Below are positions 1-7,397 of a stretch of DNA of 43,775 nt, one piece after another. Position numbers and translations under genes: made by a program. Each line of letters starts with the position of its first letter. The stretch's first letter is position 1. The stretch is from positions 11,949-55,723 of the forward strand of contig NZ_KI912413.1 in the NCBI RefSeq assembly GCF_000518265.1. The letters run 5' to 3'. The notes below the pieces were generated by a model. The model searched no databases, had not been told where the DNA came from, and saw nothing but the letters and a program-made list of their open reading frames with translations. This DNA is from Actinomadura oligospora ATCC 43269. GTDB lineage: Bacteria > Actinomycetota > Actinomycetes > Streptosporangiales > Streptosporangiaceae.

Positions 1-79
1 TGAGCTGGCAATACTACAGTGAGTTTCCGATTGATCAAGGAACTAATTCGGTCATTGCACACAAATCGTCCCAAAGTAT

Positions 80-124
80 CTTCGGAACCTTCCGGGGTTC
101 CTATGGGAACTGGAGGTTCCGAAG
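80..124. repeat. Inverted repeat / hairpin
   Basis: The arms CTTCGGAACCT (80-90) and AGGTTCCGAAG (114-124) are perfectly complementary over 11 bp. A smaller GTTCC/GGAAC pairing sits inside the loop. No T-run follows. It could be a terminator of a gene to the left of the window, or a recombination or protein-binding site. Confidence 0.5.
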
Positions 125-860
125 CACATACCGGCCTCACAGTTGGTCCGTCGACAGGCTCGCCTGGCGGCGCGAGGGAGCTGTCCGTACTCGGTCGCAG
201 CGCGTCTGGGGGGCGAGGTTGCCGGAGGATTCGGATGAAGGCGCCATTCGGCGCTCCTCTGACTGCTTCACTCGAGTGAAGGTTATCTCGGTGTTCTGGC
301 GCAGGTGGCAGGCGATTCTCAGGCCCGAAAGCGGGTTCAAGGACGCCACCGGACGCGGAGTTGGCTCCCCGCAGGAACCGGACGATAAGTTGATCTGGAT
401 GCCTGCCGAGACCGTTGGTTAAGAGCGCTGGCAATGCCCTCAGCTGGGGTGCTGGAAGTGAGAGTCGAGGGACGAGAGCGATGCAGCCCGCCGATGCTAA
501 GCAGCTCGAACGAGCTGAGCGGCTGCATAGACGGGACTTCCCGGGCAGGACTGTTGTAGCTCCGACCGAAGCCATGCGCGGGCGGCGATCAGAATCTCTG
601 GCCGTGATGAAGCGACCTGAGATCGGGTGAGGTTCGGTCGCCCCCTGCCCAGCTGATCTCCCTATGCCCTTCCTATCTGCTTGCCCACTTGATTGGGGAG
701 TGGGTGTGGGGAGTATCGCCAGGTCATCGGCGAAACAGGTCTCCTGCTGAGTGCTCCGACTGGATGGAGCCACGGATTGGTAGAGGGGGCGACGGGGGTG
801 CGGGGCTTCCCGCAGTAGCGGACATAGCGCACCGATTTTGTTGCTCTCGATATCTAGGCT

Positions 861-878
861 GTTAATTTGGATATTAAC
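861..878. promoter_or_regulatory. AT-rich palindrome, candidate operator
   Basis: GTTAAT, six bases, then ATTAAC forms a perfect 6-6-6 inverted repeat. Such a low-GC palindrome is unusual in this high-GC DNA. It lies about 240 bases upstream of the gene at 1121. An operator for a dimeric regulator is an inference; no regulator for it was identified. Confidence 0.35.
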
Positions 879-1120
879 TTCGCTGGCTCCATTGGGTATT
901 GATCTCGACTCTGCTGTCATTTGGATGGTCGGCCGCCAGTCCTTCGAAGGCCATCGACTCTTGTTGACTTCTCAAAGTCGATGACGGGCGCCTATCCTTC
1001 GGTGATGCAAGGCTTCCTTTATGTGTAGCTGCTTTTTGTGGTGCGATGGCGGACAATTGATTGGAAGGTGAAAAAGAAAGGGGCGCGCGCCACGGCGTGT
1101 CGACAGAACGGAGAACGGTC

Positions 1121-1882
1121 ATGGCTGCGGACTTTCGAGAGATCGGCCCGAGCAAGATTCCGGGTGAGTCGCTTACGCCCGAGGACATGGCGCGCGTCAC
1201 GGACCACGACTGGACGGAGATCCGGTCGATCGCGCGCGGATACTGCCGCAAGGTGGACGCGACCCGATCGCGCAAGCTGGCCAATGGCAGCGCGACCGTG
1301 ACCAAGAACGGATACCCGCTGTTCGGCACCGACGATGCATCGGATGACACGGCTCAGGACTCCGTGCTGATCTACGCGCAGCGTCTGCGCGACGTGATCG
1401 CACGCTGCGAGCCGTCCGCCGAGAGCGGTACCGAGCCAGAGTCGCAGGAGTGGGTGTACGTCCGTCGTGACGGCGAGCAGATGGTCATCACGCGTGCGAC
1501 GCTGCGTCGCTGGGCTGTGCGGGATGCCGCACAGCGCAACGGCTATCGGGTCACGCAGCCGCCTGCGGATGACGCTCTTCGCGCTCTCTTGCGTGACGCG
1601 ACGTTCGCGCAGAACAGCGCCGTCACCTTCCGGACGGCGTGGGGCAACGGCTCGGAGTTCCCGACGCTTCGGCAGATGCTCGAAACAGCCGAGAAGTCCG
1701 ACGATCTCAGGCGCGCGGGTGTCTTCGCCACCGTGGCGCAGGAATGCCACGGTGGCGCCTACGGTTCGCGCCGTCAGGTCATCCGCACGCGCCGCGACGC
1801 CGAAGCCGAATGGCGTGAGCTGTCCAGTCGGCTGGACGAAGCGCGCGAAAGCTTCGCGACCGAAGACCAGAACAACGCCTAG
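1121..1882 (+). CDS. Hypothetical protein, 253 aa
   Basis: I do not recognise the family. The ATG at 1121 is chosen because GGAG lies 7 bases upstream; an in-frame ATG at 1061 would add 20 residues that look like leader sequence. The protein is soluble, charged, and rich in Arg, Asp and Glu, with no signal peptide or membrane segment. The middle (about residues 105-140) has a short WVYVRR-type strand followed by an Arg-rich helix. The C-terminal third is predicted helical and ends in an acidic stretch. It is the first gene of a plus-strand row of small unknown genes and is followed at once by a strong terminator hairpin, so it is probably transcribed alone. Codon use fits the host, so it is likely a real gene. 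Confidence 0.75.
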   Translation: MAADFREIGPSKIPGESLTPEDMARVTDHDWTEIRSIARGYCRKVDATRSRKLANGSATVTKNGYPLFGTDDASDDTAQDSVLIYAQRLRDVIARCEPSAESGTEPESQEWVYVRRDGEQMVITRATLRRWAVRDAAQRNGYRVTQPPADDALRALLRDATFAQNSAVTFRTAWGNGSEFPTLRQMLETAEKSDDLRRAGVFATVAQECHGGAYGSRRQVIRTRRDAEAEWRELSSRLDEARESFATEDQNNA

Positions 1883-1895
1883 AGTCAATCCCTCG

Positions 1896-1930
1896 GCGAC
1901 CCCCGGAAGAATCCGGGGGTCGCTTCATTT
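1896..1930 (+). terminator. Rho-independent terminator
   Basis: A perfect 12-bp stem, GCGACCCCCGGA (1896-1907) with its complement (1912-1923), closes a four-base AGAA loop. It is followed by TTCATTTT, a partial T-run. It starts 13 bases after the stop of the gene at 1121-1882. Confidence 0.85.
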
Positions 1931-2113
1931 TGATCCACCGAAATCTCAAGAGAATCATGGTGGCGGCGGACGTTCCGGCAAAGATCGCGGACGTATGTAA
2001 GTGAAGGCGAATTCGCCCGGCTCGCTCCGCTCTCCAGTCCGGCGATCGAACTTCGATTCTCTGAACGCGTGGCTCGGAAAACGGATTCGAGCCGAGATCG
2101 CTGAGGGGTGGGA

Positions 2114-2455
2114 ATGGACATGAGGGAAGCTCTCGCGGGGATGATCTCCGCTGGGCTCGAACGGCGGAACTTCAGTACCGGATCCAAGGGATTCCACGCG
2201 TTCGGGCGGATCGTCCTCGATGGGATCAGCTACCAGGCGCAGGCACAAGCGATCTTGGTCGGTTCCAAGGGCGACCCCGAGCTGGTGCCCGAGGCGTCGA
2301 CGGAAGAGATCGGGACGGCACTGGTCGATCTCGCGTCCCGCGCGCTCACTCCCAAGGACTTCCGGTCCGGCCGATCGGGCTTCCTGGCGAACGGCAAGGT
2401 CACGGTGCGCGGACAGCGCTACCAGGCCAACGTTCAGGCCGTCCGCCTCACCTGA
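2114..2455 (+). CDS. Small protein with an internal duplication
   Basis: Family not recognised. Translation from the ATG at 2114 gives 113 residues; a GTG at 2108 in frame is an alternative, and GAGGGG just upstream could serve either. The protein is two copies of one module. The first reads F-STGSKGFHAFGRIVLDG-SYQA and the second F-RSGRSGFLANGKVTVRG-RYQA, about 55 residues apart. Both copies keep F, S/R-G, a Gly-Phe pair, a basic-hydrophobic strand, Gly and Tyr-Gln-Ala. The pattern suggests two small beta-rich units, possibly a pseudo-dimer. No catalytic signature, signal peptide or membrane segment is seen. It lies alone between terminator-like hairpins at 1896 and 2497. Confidence 0.75.
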   Translation: MDMREALAGMISAGLERRNFSTGSKGFHAFGRIVLDGISYQAQAQAILVGSKGDPELVPEASTEEIGTALVDLASRALTPKDFRSGRSGFLANGKVTVRGQRYQANVQAVRLT

Positions 2456-2496
2456 AGCCCTTACGAGCGGCGCGGTCTTCTCCGCTCACGGCCGAC

Positions 2497-2539
2497 GCAC
2501 GGCGTTCCCGGGGCCCCACGATTCCGGGAACGTCCGTGC
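2497..2539 (+). terminator. GC-rich intergenic hairpin
   Basis: GCACGG-CGTTCCCGG (2497-2511) pairs with CCGGGAACG-T-CCGTGC (2524-2539), 15 bp with a single bulged T and a 12-base loop. It lies 41 bases after the previous stop and 38 bases before the next start. There is no T-run, so it may be a terminator, an attenuator or an mRNA-stabilising end. Confidence 0.6.
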
Positions 2540-2576
2540 CACTCAAACCCGAATTCCACACCCGGGATGGTGCCTC

Positions 2577-2990
2577 ATGACGTCCAGCCAGGTGATCGAG
2601 ATTCCGCCGTGGTGGCGCGTCTCGGTCCGCCTCACGGCCTGCTGGCCGATCGATGACACGCACACACTCGAACTCGAACCGGCCGGACGTACCGACGACA
2701 ACCGCATCCGCTGGGGCTACCGGCTGGCCTGCGACGGCCAGACGATCTTCGAGGCGCGCGACGTGTGCTCGCCCGTCGGTGAGCCACTGTCCGCCGATGC
2801 CCACGTGAAGGCGGCGAAGGCCATCCTGACCTTCCTCATCACGCCGTCGGAGGACCCCGAGGACCTCACCCCCGAACAGGTCGCTTGGCGTGAAGAGCAC
2901 GCCGAGGAGCTGGCACTGCTGATCCGCGACGACATGTGCGGCTACTGCGGATCGCCCGCGCACATCTCGCCCGCATGCACCGACCGCTGA
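2577..2990 (+). CDS. Hypothetical protein with C-terminal CxxC
   Basis: Family not recognised; 137 residues from the ATG at 2577, which has GGGATGG upstream at 6-base spacing. The frame stays open further upstream, but that part reads as Arg-rich noise antisense to better frames. The N-terminus has a Pro-Trp-Trp motif and alternating hydrophobic strands. The middle is a helix (about residues 73-90), then an acidic Pro/Glu stretch. The last 20 residues contain CGYCG followed by H and a final Cys, a possible small metal-binding knuckle. A 37-base gap separates it from the gene at 3028, so the two may be co-transcribed. Confidence 0.75.
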   Translation: MTSSQVIEIPPWWRVSVRLTACWPIDDTHTLELEPAGRTDDNRIRWGYRLACDGQTIFEARDVCSPVGEPLSADAHVKAAKAILTFLITPSEDPEDLTPEQVAWREEHAEELALLIRDDMCGYCGSPAHISPACTDR

Positions 2991-3027
2991 CTAAACCCGT
3001 CCGGCGATGCCGACAGGAGGTTCACAC

Positions 3028-3345
3028 ATGCCCAAGATCTCCAGCCGCTCCAGCGCGCTCGGAAGGCTGCTCACCCACCACAAGGCGTTCACAACCGGCG
3101 GTGGACTCTCCGCGGTGACCGATGCCCCGCACGCGGTGGGACGCCTTCCGGTGGAGTGGGCGGACCGCTACCGGGCCGATCTCGAGGTGCCCGGGATCGG
3201 ATACGTCGCGCTGTCGTACCTCACTCCCATCGCGTGGGTGCGCCGGGACGGCCTGACCGTCATCCCGGACGAGCACTACTCGGCCACCACGACCCGCCAC
3301 CAGTCGATCATCCGGCGCTGGATGTGCGAAGGGGAGTGGTCATGA
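3028..3345 (+). CDS. Hypothetical protein, 105 aa
   Basis: Family not recognised. The start at 3028 is well supported: AGGAGG lies at 3015-3020 with a 7-base spacer, so the in-frame ATG at 3007 is unlikely. The protein is basic and soluble. It begins with a Ser/Arg-rich segment, has a hydrophobic strand near the middle (GIGYVALSYLTPIAWV) and ends in a helix with Arg-Arg-Trp. It closely follows 2577-2990. Its stop overlaps the start of a 24-codon frame at 3342 by ATGA, which implies translational coupling if that frame is used. Confidence 0.75.
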   Translation: MPKISSRSSALGRLLTHHKAFTTGGGLSAVTDAPHAVGRLPVEWADRYRADLEVPGIGYVALSYLTPIAWVRRDGLTVIPDEHYSATTTRHQSIIRRWMCEGEWS

Positions 3346-3416
3346 CGGTCTATGGCCTGTGGCGGGGCGGCCCCAGCAACAGCCGTCCCGCCCATGAGGA
3401 CCTTGAGCGCCTCTGA
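3342..3416 (+). CDS. 24-codon coupled micro-ORF
   Basis: This short frame begins at an ATG that overlaps the stop of the 3028-3345 gene in the form ATGA, the same coupling seen at many real junctions in this window. It encodes a 24-residue peptide (MTVYGLWRGG, then a polar end). GGGGAG lies just upstream. Nothing is known of its function. It could be a real small peptide, a leader or chance; peptide or ribosome-profiling data would decide. Confidence 0.3.
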   Translation: MTVYGLWRGGPSNSRPAHEDLERL

Positions 3417-3506
3417 CCGCTCCGTGCTCGGTCGGTGCCATCCACTGCGGCCCCATCGGACACCGCCGCGCCTTCCGACGGCCCTCGACCTCTCCGACTC
3501 CAACTC

Positions 3507-3542
3507 GCTGGGCCGTGCGTGCTATGGCGCGCACGGCCCAGC
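3507..3542 (+). terminator. Perfect 13-bp intergenic hairpin
   Basis: GCTGGGCCGTGCG (3507-3519) pairs with its exact complement at 3530-3542 around a 10-base loop. It ends 18 bases before the DUF4192 start, so close that it could act as an attenuator of that gene rather than only as a terminator of the upstream genes. There is no T-run. Confidence 0.55.
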
Positions 3543-3560
3543 GAACAGAAAGGGCAGAAC

Positions 3561-4634
3561 ATGAGCACTCCGCCACCTCCCGCCCCCGGCCGTCCCGACG
3601 ATGAGCCGCTGGAACCGATGAAGATCCGGACGCCGGAGGACGTGATCACCGCTGTGCCGTACCTTCTCGGGTTCCACCCCCGGGACAGCCTTGTGGTGGC
3701 CGCCTTCGACGGACCGCGCAACTTCGCCGCCATCCGGATCGACTTGCCGGGTCCAGAGCCGGAGCCGCGCGAATTCGAGGTCGAGGCGGCTATCACCGAG
3801 ATCCTGACGCGCCACCGCTTCGCGAAGGCCGTCCTGATCGGTTACGGCACTGAGGAGGGCGTGTTGCCCTGCGCCGACCGGGTCCACGAGGCGCTCGCAC
3901 GGGCCGGGGTCCGGGTCGCCGATTGCCTTCGCGTCGACGAGGGCCGCTGGTGGTCGCTCACCTGCGTCAACTCCTCCTGCTGCCCGCCGGAGGGGAAACC
4001 CTACGACGCGTCGCGGTCGGTGGTGGCCGCGACGGCCACGTACCTTGGGCTTGCCGCCGCGCCTTCACGCGAGGCCCTCGCCGAAATGATCGAGGCGGAC
4101 GAGACCGTCCAGCAGGAGATCCGGGAGGCCACCGGTCGCGCCGAACGGCGGCTTCGGCACGTCTGGTCCGCCGACCCGAGGGAGACGCCGAAGGAAACGA
4201 TCTCTGAGTTCGTCCATCGGCTCGGTGACCTGCGAGCGAGGACACGCGCCAATGAGAACCCGATCAGCGTCGAGGAGATCGCGGAGTTCAGCGTCCTGCT
4301 CGGCAACCTGCGGCTTCGGGACGAGGCATGGGTCAGGATCGGCGAGGGCGACCTGAACGCCGACATCGATCTCTGGACCGAAGTCCTCCGCCGCACCTCA
4401 CCCGATTTCGCCGCCCCGCCAGCGACGCTGCTCGCGTTCGCGGCCTACATGGCGGGCAACAGCGGAATGGCCCGTGTCGCCCTCGATCGCGCGGACGAAG
4501 CCGACCCGTACTACTCGCTCGCTGCCCTCCTGCACATGATGGTCAGCGCTGCGGTGCCCCCTTCGACGCTGCGGAAGTTCGTGGCTCAGCAGAACCTCGA
4601 CGACGCCTACGACACCCCACGCGAGCCGTCCTGA
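3561..4634 (+). CDS. DUF4192 domain-containing protein
   Basis: The protein (357 aa) starts at 3561 with AAAGGG about 6 bases upstream. After a Pro-rich head, residues 22-50 contain VPYLLGFHPRDSLVV, the hallmark opening of DUF4192. The rest follows that family: an alternating strand/helix fold, a CVNSSCCPPEG segment near residue 137 and a long helical C-terminus with a tetratricopeptide-like AAYMAGNSGMARVALDRA repeat. DUF4192 proteins are common in actinobacteria and their biochemical role is not established. Length is usual for the family and there is no signal peptide or membrane segment, so it is cytoplasmic. It is bracketed by hairpins at 3507 and 4691, which suggests a separate transcript. 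Confidence 0.9.
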   Translation: MSTPPPPAPGRPDDEPLEPMKIRTPEDVITAVPYLLGFHPRDSLVVAAFDGPRNFAAIRIDLPGPEPEPREFEVEAAITEILTRHRFAKAVLIGYGTEEGVLPCADRVHEALARAGVRVADCLRVDEGRWWSLTCVNSSCCPPEGKPYDASRSVVAATATYLGLAAAPSREALAEMIEADETVQQEIREATGRAERRLRHVWSADPRETPKETISEFVHRLGDLRARTRANENPISVEEIAEFSVLLGNLRLRDEAWVRIGEGDLNADIDLWTEVLRRTSPDFAAPPATLLAFAAYMAGNSGMARVALDRADEADPYYSLAALLHMMVSAAVPPSTLRKFVAQQNLDDAYDTPREPS

Positions 4635-4690
4635 GAAGAACCGGGCACAGCTCACCAGCCGGATGAGCGACGACGATGCAGCACCCGCCA

Positions 4691-4716
4691 CGGGCCGCCC
4701 TCACCAGGGCGGCCCG
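4691..4716 (+). terminator. Perfect 11-bp hairpin terminator
   Basis: CGGGCCGCCCT (4691-4701), loop CACC, then AGGGCGGCCCG (4706-4716), followed by TTCATCTC. It lies after the DUF4192 gene and 33 bases before the next start. It is compatible with Rho-independent termination although the T-run is weak. Confidence 0.65.
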
Positions 4717-4749
4717 TTCATCTCGCACGCACCGCACGGAAGGGCTCCC

Positions 4750-5548
4750 ATGCCTGCGGACAAAACCAAGCAGATTCAGAAGATCAGACAGCTCCTGACT
4801 CTCGCCGAACACCCCGACACCCCCGACTCCGAACGCGAGGCCGCTTTCGCGCGGGTGGGCATGCTCATGCTCAAGTACGAGATCGAAGACGCCGACCTCA
4901 AAGCCGCTCCGGGCGGAGACGTGCGGGAGGAGATCCTCCTGTACGAGCACGCCGTGTCCGGACGCGGCGGGCACGGCAGGGAACGCGCCTGGGCGCTCGG
5001 CGACGTGGCCGAGGGGATGGGCTGTGAGGTCGCGTTCCGCGCCAACGATTCCAGTAGCCGCATCCGCTGGGTCCTGGTCGTCGGCCCCGCCGCCACGATC
5101 GAGAACCTCAAGCTCCTGCTGCCCGCCGTCCTGCTCCAGATGGAGAACAGCGCCGCCAAGGCTGCCCGCACGCACGCTCGGAACCTGCCGAACTGGCTCA
5201 CCCCTGGCGAGAAGACCATAGAGACCTCTACTGTCCGTCGCAGCTTCATGCGCGGCTTCGGCAAGGGCATCAAGGACAAGCTTGACGCCGCCCGAGCTCG
5301 GTTCGCCGAGGAACTCGACGCCGAAGCGGTGGCCGGTGACGCCAGCGCCGCGTCCCGTGAGCTGGTGCTCATGAACCGCCACCAGCTCGTCCACGCCGAG
5401 TTCGCACGCCGCTTCCCCAAACTCGGCAAGGCCCCGCGCGCCCCGCAGATTCGACGGGCACGGCTACCGGCAGGGCCACGACGCAGGCCGCTCCGCAGAC
5501 CTTGGCGACGGGAAGCTCGGCGGGACACCCCGAGGCGAACTCACCTGA
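4750..5548 (+). pseudogene. DUF2786 protein, broken by one frameshift
   Basis: From the ATG at 4750 (GGAAGGG 5 bases upstream) the frame encodes a DUF2786-type protein. The N-terminus has KIRQLLTLAEHPDTPDSERE followed by LMLKYEI, the family signature. A long middle domain ends in a helix with MRGFGKGIKDKL. After KLGKAPRAP at about 5445 the frame runs into Arg/Pro-rich nonsense that reads on through the next gene. The next frame (+1) instead continues FDGHGYRQGHDAGRSADLG and stops with TGA at 5546-5548, which is the expected end of this family. One extra C in the CCCC run at 5441-5444 explains the break. It is either a real mutation or a sequencing error; repaired, the product would be about 265 residues. 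DUF2786 function is unknown; it is frequent in actinobacteria and their phages and plasmids. Confidence 0.8.
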
Positions 5549-5557
5549 TCCCGCCGC

Positions 5558-5597
5558 GCGGCCTGCCGTTCCGCCTACCGTTGGGATGGCAGGCCGC
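5558..5597 (+). terminator. 10-bp intergenic hairpin
   Basis: GCGGCCTGCC (5558-5567) pairs exactly with GGCAGGCCGC (5588-5597) around a 20-base loop. It lies between the DUF2786 stop and the start at 5624, so it has the same position as the hairpins at 2497, 3507 and 4691. Confidence 0.55.
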
Positions 5598-5623
5598 ACG
5601 CCCACCCACCTTGGAGGGCCCGG

Positions 5624-6109
5624 ATGAACGAACACACCGAGGCGCTACTGCGCGACGCCGTGAAGCGCCTCCAGCAAGCCATCCGAGCCCACGACTGCCC
5701 CGCCATCGTCGTCTTGGACGGGTCCCCGCGGCTGGTCCTCAGCGACTACGACTACCTCCGCGACGACGCCACCGCCCGCGCCTTCGAACTCCGCGCCGCC
5801 GCCAAGGCCAAACAAACCGGCGCCACCCGCTGGGCCCTGGCCGTCCCCATGGTCTGGCTCATCACCGAACACTCCATCGCCGCCCGCCCGGTCACCAACC
5901 ATCCCCTGCGCGAAGGCGAGCAGGAAGTCATCATGTGGACCGTCGGCGACCTGGCCGAAGGCGTCGACTACGGCCGCGTCTCTTACGTCCGCCGCCCCGA
6001 TGGCACTCCCGTTTTCGACGACCCTGAGGTCGCTGCTGTCACCCTCGGTCCAGCTGACTACACCATCGGATTCGTGCTGCTTCAGACGCTCACGGATGAG
6101 TTGCATTGA
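5624..6109 (+). CDS. Hypothetical protein, 161 aa
   Basis: Family not recognised. GGAGGG at 5613-5618 with a 5-base spacer supports the ATG at 5624. The protein opens with an amphipathic helix (LLRDAVKRLQQAIRAH), continues with a hydrophobic strand (AIVVLDG) and the segment LVLSDYDYLRDD, then an Ala/Lys-rich helix and a hydrophobic strand (ALAVPMVWLITEH). The C-terminal half is beta-rich and acidic. There is no signal peptide. It is the last gene of the plus-strand row and is followed by a 13-bp hairpin. Third-position GC is high and uniform, so it is probably a real host-adapted gene. Confidence 0.75.
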   Translation: MNEHTEALLRDAVKRLQQAIRAHDCPAIVVLDGSPRLVLSDYDYLRDDATARAFELRAAAKAKQTGATRWALAVPMVWLITEHSIAARPVTNHPLREGEQEVIMWTVGDLAEGVDYGRVSYVRRPDGTPVFDDPEVAAVTLGPADYTIGFVLLQTLTDELH

Positions 6110-6245
6110 GTAGGCCGATGCCTCGGCAATCACCCTGGCCAGCTCGGAGGGCCGTCCAGCTGAGAAGATGCCAGGAGCCAACCATTCAAGCAACGAGGCG
6201 AAACCTCACCTGAACCGCCCCGGCTGTGCCTGAGTCATTTGCCAG

Positions 6246-6284
6246 GCCCGCCTCAGCAGCTTTGAGAGACTTGCTGAGGCGGGC
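6246..6284 (+). terminator. 13-bp hairpin terminator
   Basis: GCCCGCCTCAGCA (6246-6258) pairs exactly with TGCTGAGGCGGGC (6272-6284). It lies 137 bases after the stop of the gene at 5624 and ends the first gene row. There is no clear T-run. Between here and 6519 I see no gene. Confidence 0.6.
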
Positions 6285-6519
6285 ATCGATCCTTGAACGA
6301 GCGATGACGCAAGGCCGGCGTCCTTGCGAGCTCTCACGCAGTAGTTACTGAAGGTTGCTATTCGGTCGCGGGAGCGGCCGTGCTGGAGCTATGCCCAGGT
6401 GGTGTAAGCAACCTCCGCTAACTCCACGATCAACCGTAGTAGTAACACAGCGCGTTCATTTCCCAGGTGATCGCCAAGCGCGGACGCTGCAAGCTAAATC
6501 ACCGTTTACCTGGCAGCGA

Positions 6520-6535
6520 TGTGATCTATCTCACT
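6520..6535. promoter_or_regulatory. Crp/GlxR-like binding site 1
   Basis: TGTGATCTATCTCACT reads TGTGA-N6-TCACT with TA at the centre. It differs at one defined position from the actinobacterial GlxR/Crp consensus TGTGA-NNTANN-TCACA. It lies in the long gap upstream of the polymorphic-toxin genes. Binding by a cAMP-type regulator is an inference from the motif. Confidence 0.6.
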
Positions 6536-6663
6536 GGCGATCTCGACGCTGTGTAGTTCTATCTGGCCATAGGTGAGGTTCTGGTTGATTTACGCCTAAA
6601 ATCTACCATTTGTCCGATTTAAGTGACGCGTAAAGATGTCACGAGATGCGATCGCCGTGGCCG

Positions 6664-6679
6664 TGTGATCTGTGTCACT
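6664..6679. promoter_or_regulatory. Crp/GlxR-like binding site 2
   Basis: TGTGATCTGTGTCACT again reads TGTGA-N6-TCACT. It is centred 144 bases downstream of site 1 and just upstream of a -35/-10 promoter at 6692-6720. Its centre falls about 55 bases upstream of the inferred transcription start. A looser inverted pair, GTGAC at 6623 and GTCAC at 6638, lies between the two sites. Confidence 0.55.
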
Positions 6680-6691
6680 TGTGTGAGAGTG

Positions 6692-6720
6692 TTGACTACT
6701 TTGCGTGGCCTAGTTAAGTT
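6692..6720 (+). promoter_or_regulatory. Sigma-70-type promoter of the toxin locus
   Basis: TTGACT (6692-6697), a 17-base spacer, then TAAGTT (6715-6720), which fits the actinobacterial TANNNT -10 form. It points to the lipoprotein and LamG/Rhs genes and is preceded by the Crp-like sites. Confidence 0.5.
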
Positions 6721-6897
6721 TCCGCCGTTCAGGAAGCTTTGCTTGCAGTTTCGGTACTTGTCATTTGCCGTGCCGAGTTAGCTGTAGCGCTCTGTAGCGG
6801 TGGTGATGAGGTGGCCAGCTTTCTCGGTGGGTGCAGCAGCCCGCTGTCTCAGCCCTTCTCGGTGGGCGGCGAGAGGGCGGCCGGATCGTCGGTTCCC

Positions 6898-7281
6898 GTG
6901 CGTAGGCATGGATGGCGGGCGTGGCGCCCGCTGGCCGTTGCCCTGGTGGTCCTGGCTATCGCCGGTATCTCCGCTGGCTGTGGCAGAGATACCAATAAGT
7001 CCTGTGGCCAGATCGAGCGGGAACTGGCGACCTTCAGAAACCGCCCGGTGAGTAACCCTCAGCTGGCCGCGTCAGCTTTTGAACAGGCGGCGTCCAAAGT
7101 CAGGGCGAGTGGCAAGTCCGCCGACGACGCTCACGTCCGCAGCTCAGCCCGGCAGCTTGCCCAGGCATTTACCGACCTCGCGCGCCGTATCCGATCCCAG
7201 TCGACCGCCTCAGCGCCAGCTCTCGACACCAGTGCGGTGACAGCAGCCGGAGCGGAGCTTCGACGAGCATGTTCCCGATAG
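6898..7281 (+). CDS. Small secreted lipoprotein
   Basis: The GTG at 6898 gives a 127-residue protein with a classical lipoprotein signal: basic MRRHGWRAWRP, a hydrophobic core (LAVALVVLAIAG) and a lipobox ISAGC, so Cys29 would be lipidated. The mature part is a helical, Ala/Ser/Arg-rich domain with three Cys (one at the lipobox, one near residue 36 and one at the C-terminus) and no recognised family. The frame is open upstream to a TTG at 6739, and no strong ribosome-binding site marks either start, so the start is uncertain. It lies 116 bases before the LamG gene in the same direction and is probably in the same transcript from the promoter at 6692. A role in anchoring or chaperoning the large secreted proteins is conjecture. 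Confidence 0.65.
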   Translation: MRRHGWRAWRPLAVALVVLAIAGISAGCGRDTNKSCGQIERELATFRNRPVSNPQLAASAFEQAASKVRASGKSADDAHVRSSARQLAQAFTDLARRIRSQSTASAPALDTSAVTAAGAELRRACSR

Positions 7282-7397
7282 CCAGCTGATGACCTCCGAA
7301 CAGGGGCGGGGCATGCCTTCCGCCGCATCGATAAGCAACCCCCGCAGGCGCGAGTCCCTGTCACACACTCGCCCGAAGTTCCGCACTGGAGGCCCGT

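Larger units (their letters stand above)
1..1060. other. Leader region with no convincing gene
   Basis: Short open frames exist here (for example 19-279 and 415-630), but none resembles a known protein, has a clear ribosome-binding site or shows actinobacterial codon bias. The stretch from about 840 to 1050 is richer in A and T than the rest of the window and looks like a promoter region for the gene at 1121. It also holds a hairpin at 80-124 and an AT-rich palindrome at 861-878, listed separately. A 10-bp inverted pair, GTCGCCCCCT at 637-646 and its complement at 784-793, lies 137 bases apart and is of unknown meaning. Confidence 0.5.

Noticed and set aside
19..630. Open frames of 60-86 codons at the left edge
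   Set aside because: No ribosome-binding sites, no recognisable protein pattern, and overlapping frames in several phases of equal quality.
964..998. TTGACT at 964 with TATCCT at 993 as promoter for the gene at 1121
   Set aside because: The spacer is 23 bases, too long for a normal sigma-70 promoter.
5549..6027. Extension of the DUF2786 frame to 6027
   Set aside because: Arg/Pro-rich nonsense overlapping the well-started gene at 5624; best explained by the frameshift near 5441.
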